The position numbers were made by a program, and so were the translations under genes. This document shows positions 1-7,080 of a stretch of DNA of 64,000 bases, piece after piece. The number at the start of each line of letters is the position of its first letter. Positions within the stretch are counted from its first letter, which is position 1. Location of the stretch: NCBI GenBank assembly GCA_904502285.1, contig CAJGEC010000005.1, forward strand, positions 1-64,000, in the 5' to 3' direction. The notes under the pieces were generated by a model, which searched no databases, was not told the origin of the DNA, and saw only the letters and a program-made list of their open reading frames with translations. Origin of the DNA: an uncultured Alistipes sp. (lineage in GTDB: Bacteria > Bacteroidota > Bacteroidia > Bacteroidales > Rikenellaceae).

Positions 1-393
1 ACCCTTTGAGTCATAGGATAGAGTCATTAGATTATCAAGCAATGTCATATAGCCTTTATTATTAAGTAAGGCATATGTAGTATAGCTATGGTCACCACCA
101 TAAGCTTCTCCACCATACTCCCTAACAATCTCCAATTCATTATCGGAGCCATAGTTATAGTAGCGTTTAACGTAATAATCATCAGCAGAATACGTAACCC
201 TTGTTATACGTCCATCACTATCGTACTTCAACGCATACTCCGCTACTACGTCGTCTTCCTCGAATATGATTTTAGAGACCACTCTCGCTTTACTACTACT
301 GCCAGAGCCACTGCCAGAGTTGTCGTCGGTAGTACAAGCTATCGACAACGATACGATGGCCAATAGAGCCAATAATATTTTTATATTTTTCAT
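1..393 (-). CDS. Lipoprotein with YD-type repeats, 3' part cut off by the window edge
   Basis: An open frame starts at the ATG at 393 and runs off the left edge of the window, so only the first 131 residues are visible. The N-terminus is a lipoprotein signal: MKN, a hydrophobic stretch, then LSIAC with the lipidated Cys at about residue 20. It is followed by TTDD and a Gly/Ser-rich linker. The acidic residues just after the Cys resemble surface-export signals of Bacteroidota lipoproteins (inference). The mature part has a YDSDGRI segment, like the YDDQGRI segment in the lipoprotein at 62132-63034, so the two may be distant paralogues of a DUF4595-like type. It lies downstream of the barrel gene at 467-1228 on the same strand, separated by a hairpin. 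Function unknown. Confidence 0.75.
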   Translation of the reverse strand, partial: MKNIKILLALLAIVSLSIACTTDDNSGSGSGSSSKARVVSKIIFEEDDVVAEYALKYDSDGRITRVTYSADDYYVKRYYNYGSDNELEIVREYGGEAYGGDHSYTTYALLNNKGYMTLLDNLMTLSYDSKG

Positions 394-414
394 AATGGTT
401 TACATATTTAGATA

Positions 415-445
415 ATGATGCAAAAAGTAGCACTTCTTGCATCAT
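415..445 (-). terminator. Hairpin between barrel gene and downstream lipoprotein gene
   Basis: The sequence ATGATGCAA at 415-423 and its exact complement TTGCATCAT at 437-445 form a strong stem, extended by AAG/CTT around a short loop. On the minus strand it follows the stop of the 467-1228 gene and is followed by AT-rich sequence rather than a clean T-run, so it may be a leaky terminator or an attenuator before the next lipoprotein. Confidence 0.5.
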
Positions 446-466
446 TACCAAATTTAACAAACAGAA

Positions 467-1228
467 CTAAAATGCGAGACCCAAAGATATGGTTGTAACA
501 CCAAGTTTGCCCACATAATAGTCGTCATCATAATCTGCAATCTTCGAGAAATCAACAACATGACCTACACCCAAATATACTGAGTTGAAGGTGAAGCCAA
601 CACCGAAATTAAAGCCTGCCTGGAAACGCTTGAACGCTAAATCGCCCATAGCATTATCTTTATCAGAGCTATCAAACAACTTGTATGTCTCGGTCTCGTT
701 ATCGCCTTCGTACGACAACTCCTGCTTGATATTACCCGCTACGTTAATACGGAAATTGAGACCCAAATAGGGTGTTATAGCCACCTTATCGTTGTTGAAC
801 GATAGACGAAGCGCCAAGCTAACAGGTATGTTAAGAGAGTACATATTTGCCTTAGTGGCATCTCTTAAGCCATCTTTTTTCTCCTCTTCCTTACCAAAGC
901 TATACATAAAGTTTGCTCCATACTCCAAATAGAGAGGGACGTTTTTAACGATATTGCTGGCGTGGAGATAACCGACAGTTACACCATTCTTAAACGGACA
1001 ACCCTCCTCATTCTGACTCTGATAGTCCTCCCACGTGATCTTCAATGGGTTATAACCCACATAGAAGCGGTTATAATCCATCGATGGCATCTGCGCAAAG
1101 AAGTTAGAACCACCGTTGTTAGTTGTGTTCATAGTAGTCTGCTGGTTTGTATTCTGAACAAACTGCGCAGAGGCATTAGTTGCCATAGCAACAAAGACCA
1201 CGACCAAAAGATAGTAAAGTCTCTTCAT
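467..1228 (-). CDS. Outer-membrane beta-barrel protein (OMP_b-brl/PorT-like)
   Basis: The 253-residue protein begins with a clear signal peptide (MKRLYYLLVVVFVAMATNASAQ, cleavage probably after SAQ). The mature part has alternating hydrophobic/polar strands typical of an 8-10 strand barrel, for example near residues 84-112 and 128-160. It ends in a strand finishing SLGLAF, with the terminal aromatic residue expected of outer-membrane barrels. An N/Q/T-rich stretch follows the signal peptide. It lies 51 bp downstream of the TolB-like gene on the same strand, so the two are probably co-transcribed. The exact role is not readable; membership of the broad OMP_b-brl group is inferred from architecture only. 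Confidence 0.7.
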   Translation of the reverse strand: MKRLYYLLVVVFVAMATNASAQFVQNTNQQTTMNTTNNGGSNFFAQMPSMDYNRFYVGYNPLKITWEDYQSQNEEGCPFKNGVTVGYLHASNIVKNVPLYLEYGANFMYSFGKEEEKKDGLRDATKANMYSLNIPVSLALRLSFNNDKVAITPYLGLNFRINVAGNIKQELSYEGDNETETYKLFDSSDKDNAMGDLAFKRFQAGFNFGVGFTFNSVYLGVGHVVDFSKIADYDDDYYVGKLGVTTISLGLAF

Positions 1229-1279
1229 AATGTTAATTGTTTAAGTTATTAATTGATTGATTGTTGTGTTATTTGCGCT

Positions 1280-2257
1280 TTAGTAGACAAATGGCATACG
1301 CCAGATGTTCGCTGTGGCGGTGGCACTTCCTCGCTGTGAAACAAAATAGATATACTTACCACAGCGACTCCACACAGGGCTTAAATCATCTGCCGCGTGG
1401 TAGGTGAGTTGCACCAGGTTTGTACCATCGATGCGACAAACATATAGATCGGTATTCTTATAGACAAAATCGCCACCTATACACTCGCTCTCGCCAACAA
1501 AAAGAATCCACTTGCCATCGGGTGAAAGAACAGGAGTCGTAAAACTCTTAGATGGATCAGATACGATACACTCCTCAACACCAGTACTATAGTTTATCTT
1601 CCAGATTTCGCCTTTGCCGCTATTATTCGCACGCGCGCACAAATATATATCGCTGTTCGAGATAGGATAAGGGTTCATTCCCGACGAGAAACTCGAAAGA
1701 AAGTTGCTCTTTACATCGTAGCCCCATATAGCAACGCCGTTATTCTCCATTCGCGAAAACAAAATCTTGTCCATCTTGGGTGTGTAAATGGGCGAATAAT
1801 CGAGATTGGATGTCGTTATCTGACGACATACATAACCTGTGGTAGCATCCGTGATAAATATCTGATTGAAAGCGCCACGACTCTCCGAAAAGACTATAGA
1901 CTTGCCATCAGGTGAGTAGGAGAAATCGATAATAGCCTGACGATTTGTGCGCTGCGTTGCGCCACCCTGCTTGCCCAACTCCTTAATAAATATATTTGTT
2001 GAGCCATTACGAGCCGAGACATAGGCAATATACTTGCCATCGACCGACACATCGAGGATGCGATTCGATAGCCAACTAATTGAACGACCCTGACGCTGAA
2101 CAATAGGCATACAGACATAGTCGCTGGGCTGAGTAATCTGCATAAAGTCAATACCTCGCTCCTCAAGAGCATTGACCACCGAGTAATCAACAACTTGGGC
2201 TTTGACACCTGCAGCCCCAAGCAGGAGCAACATTGTTGCTAAAAATAAATTCCTCAT
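1280..2257 (-). CDS. TolB-like beta-propeller protein (PD40 repeats), secreted
   Basis: A 325-residue protein starting at the ATG at 2257; a GTG three codons upstream is possible but less likely. The signal peptide is MRNLFLATMLLLLGAAGVKAQ. The rest is a WD40-like propeller with repeated blades of the form 'S-DGK-I-Y/F-S-R', seen as VSVDGKYIAYVSARNGSTNI, YSPDGKSIVFSES, LSPDGKWILFVGES and SRCGKYIYFVSQRGS. These match the PD40 repeats of TolB-family proteins. It lacks the N-terminal TolB domain and is shorter than TolB (about 430 residues), so it is better called TolB-like than tolB. It is the first gene of a minus-strand unit with the barrel gene at 467-1228. A periplasmic or surface binding role is inference. 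Confidence 0.75.
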   Translation of the reverse strand: MRNLFLATMLLLLGAAGVKAQVVDYSVVNALEERGIDFMQITQPSDYVCMPIVQRQGRSISWLSNRILDVSVDGKYIAYVSARNGSTNIFIKELGKQGGATQRTNRQAIIDFSYSPDGKSIVFSESRGAFNQIFITDATTGYVCRQITTSNLDYSPIYTPKMDKILFSRMENNGVAIWGYDVKSNFLSSFSSGMNPYPISNSDIYLCARANNSGKGEIWKINYSTGVEECIVSDPSKSFTTPVLSPDGKWILFVGESECIGGDFVYKNTDLYVCRIDGTNLVQLTYHAADDLSPVWSRCGKYIYFVSQRGSATATANIWRMPFVY

Positions 2258-2313
2258 ATATAACACGTTAAGATATTATTCTAATAACCAAAGAGCCATC
2301 ATCTCTAATAATA

Positions 2314-2321
2314 CAAAGATA
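2314..2321 (-). promoter_or_regulatory. Probable -7 element upstream of the TolB-like gene
   Basis: TATCTTTG on the minus strand matches the Bacteroidota -7 consensus TAnnTTTG and lies about 60 bp upstream of the ATG at 2257. No well-spaced -33 TTTG is obvious. Confidence 0.5.
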
Positions 2322-2380
2322 GGCAAACTTGAGTCAATATCTTGCGTTGCTATATTGAGTATTAGACAACAATAATGTTG

Positions 2381-2608
2381 CTATTTGCTCGACAAATCAC
2401 CGTCGATGGCAGACGCCAAATCTGCAAAGAAATTATGCCCCAGAACAATAGAAATTCTATAAAGCAACTCCGTGTCGAGACTCGTTTTAGCAAAGATGCG
2501 GTAGACGTTGGTTCTATCACACGACAGATGATTGGCAAACCATACCACCGTGCGCTCCTGGCGCGCCAACTCTCTTCTGATAAGTTCTCCTATAGCTGGG
2601 GTATTCAT
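2381..2608 (-). CDS. Small helix-turn-helix DNA-binding protein
   Basis: A 75-residue protein starting at the ATG at 2608. A TTG two codons upstream is possible, but the ATG sits in an ATGA overlap with the stop of the upstream small gene, which favours it. The sequence fits an Xre/Cro-like HTH unit: IGELIRRELARQERTVVWFA (helices 1-2), then HLSCDRTNVYRIF (recognition helix region), then SLDTELLYRISIVLGHNFF. This 'Y-R-I-F ... D-T-E-L-L ... I-S-x-V-L-x-H-x-F-F' layout is common in small Bacteroidales regulators. It is the second gene of a two-gene unit with the 49-residue ORF at 2605-2754. Target unknown; autoregulation is only a guess. Confidence 0.75.
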   Translation of the reverse strand: MNTPAIGELIRRELARQERTVVWFANHLSCDRTNVYRIFAKTSLDTELLYRISIVLGHNFFADLASAIDGDLSSK

Positions 2609-2754
2609 ACGCAAAAGATGTTATAGATAAAAAAAGGACGCGGTACAATCGGTGTACTCGCATCCCAAGGTGTCTGGCAATACCCAACGATAGAATAACC
2701 GAAAGCCCGCGCCAGAAGCGCGAGCATCTCCGCAATATTCATACCGTTATCCAT
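2605..2754 (-). CDS. 49-residue small protein translationally coupled to the HTH gene
   Basis: A short frame from the ATG at 2754 to a TGA at 2605-2607. The stop overlaps the ATG of the HTH gene as ATGA, a classic coupling arrangement. The peptide begins MDNGMNIAEMLALLARAFGY, an amphipathic helix-like stretch, and ends with an aromatic-rich tail (RPFFIYNIFCV). An internal ATG at codon 5 could be the true start. I do not recognise a family. Support for it being real comes from the exact ATGA junction and from a promoter about 110 bp upstream with no other gene to serve. The possible roles (leader peptide, partner of the HTH protein) are inference. Confidence 0.55.
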   Translation of the reverse strand: MDNGMNIAEMLALLARAFGYSIVGYCQTPWDASTPIVPRPFFIYNIFCV

Positions 2755-2865
2755 TAAGCTGCCAGACTTTTGGGATTTTGATATAGTGCTAAAATGCTGT
2801 TAATTACTATATTATATGTCTATTTTCTCTTCAATGCTACATAGGCACAATGTTTCAAATCACAA

Positions 2866-2896
2866 CAAAGATATACATTTATTTTAAAAACATCAA
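2866..2896 (-). promoter_or_regulatory. Promoter of the small-ORF/HTH unit
   Basis: On the minus strand a -7 box TATCTTTG (2866-2873) is preceded by TTG at 2894-2896 with 20 bp between them, matching the Bacteroidota -33/-7 layout. The predicted leader before the 49-residue gene is about 105 nt. Apart from this promoter and the upp terminator I see no feature in the gap 2755-3056. Confidence 0.6.
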
Positions 2897-2994
2897 CAAC
2901 TAATTTGCTTGTGTGGACAAATTATCGACACACACAATTGCATCTGTTTGGTGTCGAGAAGATTATGTCGGCATTGCAACACAAAAGGGCTACT

Positions 2995-3024
2995 AAAAAA
3001 GGGGCTATCCTGGTGGATAACCCC
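2995..3024 (-). terminator. Rho-independent terminator of upp
   Basis: GGGGCTATCC (3001-3010) pairs with GGATAACCCC (3015-3024) with one mismatch around a TGGT loop. Read on the minus strand the stem is followed directly by six T (3000-2995). It lies about 35 bp past the upp stop. Confidence 0.85.
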
Positions 3025-3056
3025 CTCACTTTGTTTATGCCGTCAAGCAAGCCTTG

Positions 3057-3710
3057 CTACAACTTCACGCCGTAAGCTAAGTCGCCTGCATCACCAACGC
3101 CTGGGACAATATATGACTTCGAGGTAAGCTCCTCATCCACAGCCGCACACCACAACGTACACTTGTCGGGGTTGGTATGCTTACGGACATAGTCCACGCC
3201 CGCCTCCGAAGCAAATACCGCAGCAAAGTGAGTATGGTCTGGCTCTCCAGCACGACGAATCAAGGCGTCGTAGACCAACATCAACGACGTTCCCGTAGCC
3301 AAGAGCGGATCGACCAGAATAAGGGTCTTACCCGCAAGCGACGTGGTAGATACATACTCCACATCGACAATAAAACTACCATCTGGACGACTCTTGCGAT
3401 AGGCCGAAACAAAGGCGTTATCGGCATCATCGAAATAGTTCAAGAAACCCTGATGGAAGGGCAAACCAGCACGCAATATCGTTGCGATAACAACCTTATC
3501 ATCAATATTTTCGAGCTGAGCGATACCAAGCGGCGTCTCCACCATCTCGGTTTTGTAGTGTAGTCGCTTCGATATCTCATAGGCCATAATCTCGCCCACA
3601 CGCTCCATATTACGACGAAAACGCATCGAGTCGCGCTGAACGACCCTATCACGCATCTGCGCAAGAAACTTATTGAGAATGGTATTCTCCTTATTCAAAA
3701 CCTTTATCAT
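3057..3710 (-). CDS. upp: Uracil phosphoribosyltransferase
   Basis: Converts uracil and PRPP to UMP in pyrimidine salvage, in the cytoplasm. The 217-residue length fits the family. The PRPP-binding loop is VDPLLATGTS at about residues 133-142 and the C-terminal uracil-binding segment is GDAGDLAYG near the end, close to the usual GDAGDRxFG. The N-terminal ILRAGLPFHQG segment is also typical. It lies 27 bp downstream of hflX on the same strand and is followed by a good terminator, so hflX-upp is probably one operon with upp last. Confidence 0.95.
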   Translation of the reverse strand: MIKVLNKENTILNKFLAQMRDRVVQRDSMRFRRNMERVGEIMAYEISKRLHYKTEMVETPLGIAQLENIDDKVVIATILRAGLPFHQGFLNYFDDADNAFVSAYRKSRPDGSFIVDVEYVSTTSLAGKTLILVDPLLATGTSLMLVYDALIRRAGEPDHTHFAAVFASEAGVDYVRKHTNPDKCTLWCAAVDEELTSKSYIVPGVGDAGDLAYGVKL

Positions 3711-3737
3711 AGTCGCAACGTATTGGTTATCTTTGGT

Positions 3738-4970
3738 TTAGTAGAGGAAGTTATTGAACGGATAGCGTCCCGCGTGAATCTCGCGCACCATACCATAGAG
3801 GTCGGAACGCAACTTTTCAACTCCCAACTTCTCACGTGCCGAAATGAAGATGCAGGGGGTATTAGCCTTAGCAATCCAGCTCTTCTTCAAATCATCCAAT
3901 GAGAGATTCTCCTTCGTCATAGGCGTAAGGTCATCCTCCTCCTTGGGGGTATAGGTATAGGCATCAATCTTGTTGAAGACTAAGAATGTAGGCTTATCTC
4001 CTGCACCTATATCTGCCAAGGTCTGCTTCACCACGGCTATCTGATCCTCGAAACCAGGGTGAGAGATATCTACGACGTGTAGCAACAAGTCGGCCTCACG
4101 CACCTCGTCGAGCGTAGACTTGAACGACTCAATCAACTCGGTAGGCAACTTACGTATAAAACCTACGGTATCGGACATAAGGAATGGCAAGTTGTCGAAC
4201 ACCACCTTACGCACCGTAGTATCGAGCGTAGCAAAGAGTTTATTCTCGGCAAAGACCTCACTCTTCGACAATAGGTTCATCAACGTAGACTTACCCACAT
4301 TGGTATAACCCACCAACGCCACACGCACCATCTGGCCACGGTTACTACGCTGAACAGCCATCTGGCGGTCAATCTTCTTGAGATCCTCCTTGAGCTTCGA
4401 GATGCGGTTGCGCACAATACGGCGGTCGGTCTCAATCTCTCGCTCACCAGCACCACCACGGGTACCCGTACCACCTCGCTGACGCTCAAGGTGGGTCCAG
4501 AGGCCCGCCAAGCGTGGGAGCATATACTCGTTCTGCGCCAACTCCACCTGCGTCTTGGCGTAGGCAGTCTGCGCACGAGCCATAAATATATCGAGGATAA
4601 GGCGCGTTCTATCCATCACCTTGCAAGGCATAGCCTGCTCGATATTACGGGTCTGGGCTGGCGAAAGCTCGTCGTCGAAGATGGCGATATCTATCTCGTT
4701 CTCCTTGCACCAGTCGGCAATCTCCTGCAACTTACCAGGGCCCACATATATCTTCGACAATGGCTGTGGGAGGCGCTGAGTAAAGCGCTTCACACTCTTA
4801 ATATTTGCTGTCTCGGCAAGAAACTCCAACTCGTCGAGGTACTCCACTGCCGTAGCAGGGTCCTGACTATCTCGCACCACAGCGACAAGCACGGCACGTG
4901 TCTCTCGCTCATCGACCGTAGGGATTGACTCCTTGCTCTTTCCCTTAGGTTTCTCTTGTCCCTCTATCAT
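3738..4970 (-). CDS. hflX: GTPase HflX
   Basis: Ribosome-associated GTPase that rescues or splits stalled 70S ribosomes under stress in studied bacteria. With the start at the ATG at 4970 the protein has 410 residues. The N-terminal HflX domain (about 20-165) contains VGPGKLQEI and DDELSPAQTRNIE. A glycine-rich linker, GGTGTRGGAGEREIETDRR, follows near 167-185, then a coiled coil, then the G domain with GYTNVGKS (221-228), DTVGF (267-271) and NKID (333-336). A longer reading from a TTG at 5009 exists but would read through a nine-G run into low-complexity sequence, and the purine-rich GAAAGAAAG before the ATG fits a ribosome site. Followed by upp after 27 bp. Confidence 0.93.
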   Translation of the reverse strand: MIEGQEKPKGKSKESIPTVDERETRAVLVAVVRDSQDPATAVEYLDELEFLAETANIKSVKRFTQRLPQPLSKIYVGPGKLQEIADWCKENEIDIAIFDDELSPAQTRNIEQAMPCKVMDRTRLILDIFMARAQTAYAKTQVELAQNEYMLPRLAGLWTHLERQRGGTGTRGGAGEREIETDRRIVRNRISKLKEDLKKIDRQMAVQRSNRGQMVRVALVGYTNVGKSTLMNLLSKSEVFAENKLFATLDTTVRKVVFDNLPFLMSDTVGFIRKLPTELIESFKSTLDEVREADLLLHVVDISHPGFEDQIAVVKQTLADIGAGDKPTFLVFNKIDAYTYTPKEEDDLTPMTKENLSLDDLKKSWIAKANTPCIFISAREKLGVEKLRSDLYGMVREIHAGRYPFNNFLY

Positions 4971-4992
4971 CTTTCTTTCGTAGCGACATCCT

Positions 4993-5001
4993 CCCCCCCC
5001 C
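4993..5001 (-). repeat. Nine-base G homopolymer in the hflX leader
   Basis: Nine consecutive C on the plus strand (G on the coding strand), 23 bp upstream of the hflX ATG. It is followed by AGGATG, which opens a 14-codon out-of-frame upstream reading frame (start at 4989) that overlaps the hflX start. The G run itself adjoins a Shine-Dalgarno-like AGGA. Confidence 0.6.
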
Positions 5002-5111
5002 ACGGCCAACCGCCAAGGGTTCGGATACCATTCATACTTATATTATTAATATATATGTCTCCACCCCACGCCTTCGATACTATGACAAGGTGGGCTTGGA
5101 AATACAAATTA

Positions 5112-5141
5112 CGGGGTACCACTCGACAAAGTGGGACCCCG
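5112..5141 (-). terminator. Hairpin downstream of tonB
   Basis: CGGGGTACCACT and AGTGGGACCCCG form a long stem with one internal mismatch around a short loop, about 20 bp past the tonB stop. On the minus strand it is followed by TAATTTGTATTT, an imperfect T-rich tail. No TAnnTTTG box was seen between it and hflX, so some read-through into hflX is possible. Confidence 0.6.
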
Positions 5142-5162
5142 CAAATCTCAAACAACGACCTG

Positions 5163-5864
5163 TTAGTTCTGAATCTTGAAGGCTACAGGCAAGGTGAATG
5201 ATACCTTTACAGGCTTACCACGCTGCTTACCTGGCTTCCAACCATTCTTCATCTCGTTAGCCTTCTTCAACACGTCGATAGTAGCATCAGACAAAGTCTT
5301 ATCTGGCGACTGAAGAACCTTGAAGTTGGTCATCTTACCATCAGCACCCACAACGAACTGGATAACTACGTTACCCTGAATACCATTCTCAAGAGCGATC
5401 TGTGGATACTTTACGTTCTGCTGAACCCAAGTACGGAACTCAGGAAGGCCACCACCACGGAACTTAGGCATCTCCTCTACAGTGATGAAGATCTCGTCCT
5501 CAACGATCTCCTCCTCCTTCTCCTCGATAACCATCTCGAAGTCATCGAACTCGTCTGCATCGTCAGCGAAGACGATGTTAGTATCAATCTTCTGGTCGTT
5601 AGACACGATATTCAAGACATCGGTAACAACCTGTGCCTGAGCCTTCTGTGGCTCTGGAGGAGTCTCCATCTGGTCCTGACGTGTGTTATCAATCTGCTCC
5701 ATCTCGGTAGTCTCACGCTTTGGAGGAGTGTACTCACCTGCCTCAGGCTTTGAGTGGATAGAGAATGCAAGGCCTGTAATACCCAATGCAATTACAAGAC
5801 CAACCAACAAGAAAAGCATCCTTTTATTTTGCAAGTCTGCTTCTGGTGATTTCTTAGGTGTCAT
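5163..5864 (-). CDS. Energy transducer TonB
   Basis: Links the inner-membrane ExbB/ExbD proton motor to TonB-dependent outer-membrane receptors. The 233-residue protein has a short cytoplasmic N-terminus (MTPKKSPEADLQNKR) and one membrane segment at about residues 16-37 (LFLLVGLVIALGITGLAF). A Pro/Glu/Gln-rich periplasmic linker follows, with an acidic stretch (DDADEFDDFEMVIEEKEEE) near 100-118. The C-terminal TonB domain is at about 132-233, with FRGGGLPEFRTWVQQNVKYP, the VVIQFVVGADGKMTNFKVLQS strand region and WKPGKQRGKPVKVSFTLPV. This is the Bacteroidota TonB layout. No exbB/exbD neighbours are visible. One of usually several tonB paralogues, so no specific receptor can be assigned. Confidence 0.9.
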   Translation of the reverse strand: MTPKKSPEADLQNKRMLFLLVGLVIALGITGLAFSIHSKPEAGEYTPPKRETTEMEQIDNTRQDQMETPPEPQKAQAQVVTDVLNIVSNDQKIDTNIVFADDADEFDDFEMVIEEKEEEIVEDEIFITVEEMPKFRGGGLPEFRTWVQQNVKYPQIALENGIQGNVVIQFVVGADGKMTNFKVLQSPDKTLSDATIDVLKKANEMKNGWKPGKQRGKPVKVSFTLPVAFKIQN

Positions 5865-5936
5865 TATTCAATCTATTTTTTTAGTTTTTAATTGCTTAGC
5901 ACAGATATAGCACACTCTTACGCATACTACACTATG

Positions 5937-5944
5937 CAAAGATA
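5937..5944 (-). promoter_or_regulatory. -7 promoter element of tonB
   Basis: TATCTTTG on the minus strand, about 75 bp upstream of the tonB start, matches TAnnTTTG. The 5865-6030 gap is a divergent promoter region shared with rlmN. Confidence 0.6.
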
Positions 5945-5997
5945 TAAATAAAATTCTAAAAAAAATCACTTTGGCCCAAAAAATATTTATTTTTTAT

Positions 5998-6005
5998 TAA
6001 TTTTG
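5998..6005 (+). promoter_or_regulatory. -7 promoter element of rlmN
   Basis: TAATTTTG matches TAnnTTTG and ends 25 bp before the rlmN ATG. A TTTG lies at 5970-5973, slightly farther upstream than ideal (24 bp). It would also drive the glycosidase genes if rlmN is co-transcribed with them. Confidence 0.55.
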
Positions 6006-6030
6006 TAGTCGATTACGACCTTGAAAGCAG

Positions 6031-7059
6031 ATGATGACAATGACAAAACCTAAACTATATGGTGCTACCTTAGAGCAATTGCGCGCCTTATGTGAGCAAC
6101 TTGAACTCCCCCGCTTCGCCCACAAACAGATAGCGAAGTGGCTCTACTCGCGCTTTGTGAATGACATCGAGGCGATGACCGACCTCTCGAAGGTGGCACG
6201 CCAGCGCCTTGCCGAGCACTGCGACTTAGGACTCTCGGCCCCACTCAAAGTGTCGGTGTCGTCGGATGGCACTAAGAAGTATCTCTTCCGCACCTTCGAG
6301 GGCGAATATATAGAGTCAGCGCTTATCCCCGACGGAGAGCGTATGACCCTCTGCGTATCGTCGCAAGCGGGTTGCCGTATGGGTTGTAAGTTTTGTGCTA
6401 CAGGCCGTATGGGCTTTCGCCACCAGCTCTCCTCGACGGAGATAATCAATCAAATAGTATCTATCCCAGAGCGCGACCAGCTCACCAACCTCGTATTTAT
6501 GGGTATGGGTGAGCCTTTGGATAATATCGACAACCTCCTTGCGACGCTCGACATCCTCACCTCGGAGTGGGGAATGGCGTGGTCACCAACACGCATCACC
6601 GTATCTACGGCTGGCGTGGCAAAGAGTCTCCCTCGCCTACTCGACGAGCAGAAGGTACACATCGCCGTTTCGCTCCACAACCCATTCCCAGAGGAGCGCA
6701 AAGAGATAATGCCGATAGAGAATGCCTACTCTATCCGCCAGGTGTGCGACATCTTGCGTCGCTACGACTTTACACACCAGCGTCGCGTATCATTCGAGTA
6801 TATCGTTTTGGAGGGTATGAACTGCTCACCTCGCCACATCAAAGAGTTATCGCGACTCCTCGATGGCATCAAGTGTCGCATAAACCTCATCCGCTTCCAC
6901 AAGATTCCTGACTCTCCGTTCTTCTCTCCACCATTAGAGAAGATTATAGAGTTTAGGGATACCCTCACCAAGCGTGGCATACAGACCACCTTACGAGCCT
7001 CACGAGGCGAGGATATCGAGGCCGCTTGCGGACTCCTCTCGACAGCCGAGAAGAGGTAG
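6031..7059 (+). CDS. rlmN: 23S rRNA (adenine(2503)-C(2))-methyltransferase RlmN
   Basis: Radical-SAM enzyme that methylates C2 of A2503 in 23S rRNA (and A37 of some tRNAs in E. coli). The 342 residues fit the family. The SAM-cluster motif CRMGCKFC has C115, C119 and C122. A further Cys at 108 (LCVSSQAGC) and C333 near the end (EDIEAACG) correspond to the two catalytic cysteines of the family. GMGEPLDN is the conserved SAM-binding segment. An in-frame ATG at 6040 is an alternative start. The next gene, a GH97 glycosidase, begins 21 bp later on the same strand, so a housekeeping RNA methylase heads a glycosidase unit unless an unseen promoter lies within the end of rlmN. Confidence 0.95.
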   Translation: MMTMTKPKLYGATLEQLRALCEQLELPRFAHKQIAKWLYSRFVNDIEAMTDLSKVARQRLAEHCDLGLSAPLKVSVSSDGTKKYLFRTFEGEYIESALIPDGERMTLCVSSQAGCRMGCKFCATGRMGFRHQLSSTEIINQIVSIPERDQLTNLVFMGMGEPLDNIDNLLATLDILTSEWGMAWSPTRITVSTAGVAKSLPRLLDEQKVHIAVSLHNPFPEERKEIMPIENAYSIRQVCDILRRYDFTHQRRVSFEYIVLEGMNCSPRHIKELSRLLDGIKCRINLIRFHKIPDSPFFSPPLEKIIEFRDTLTKRGIQTTLRASRGEDIEAACGLLSTAEKR

Positions 7060-7080
7060 TAATCAATTAGTTGAGAAAGA

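Noticed and set aside
4971..5009. Longer hflX start at TTG 5009
   Set aside because: Would translate the G9 run into GGGG; the ATG at 4970 has a purine-rich site and restores the family length.
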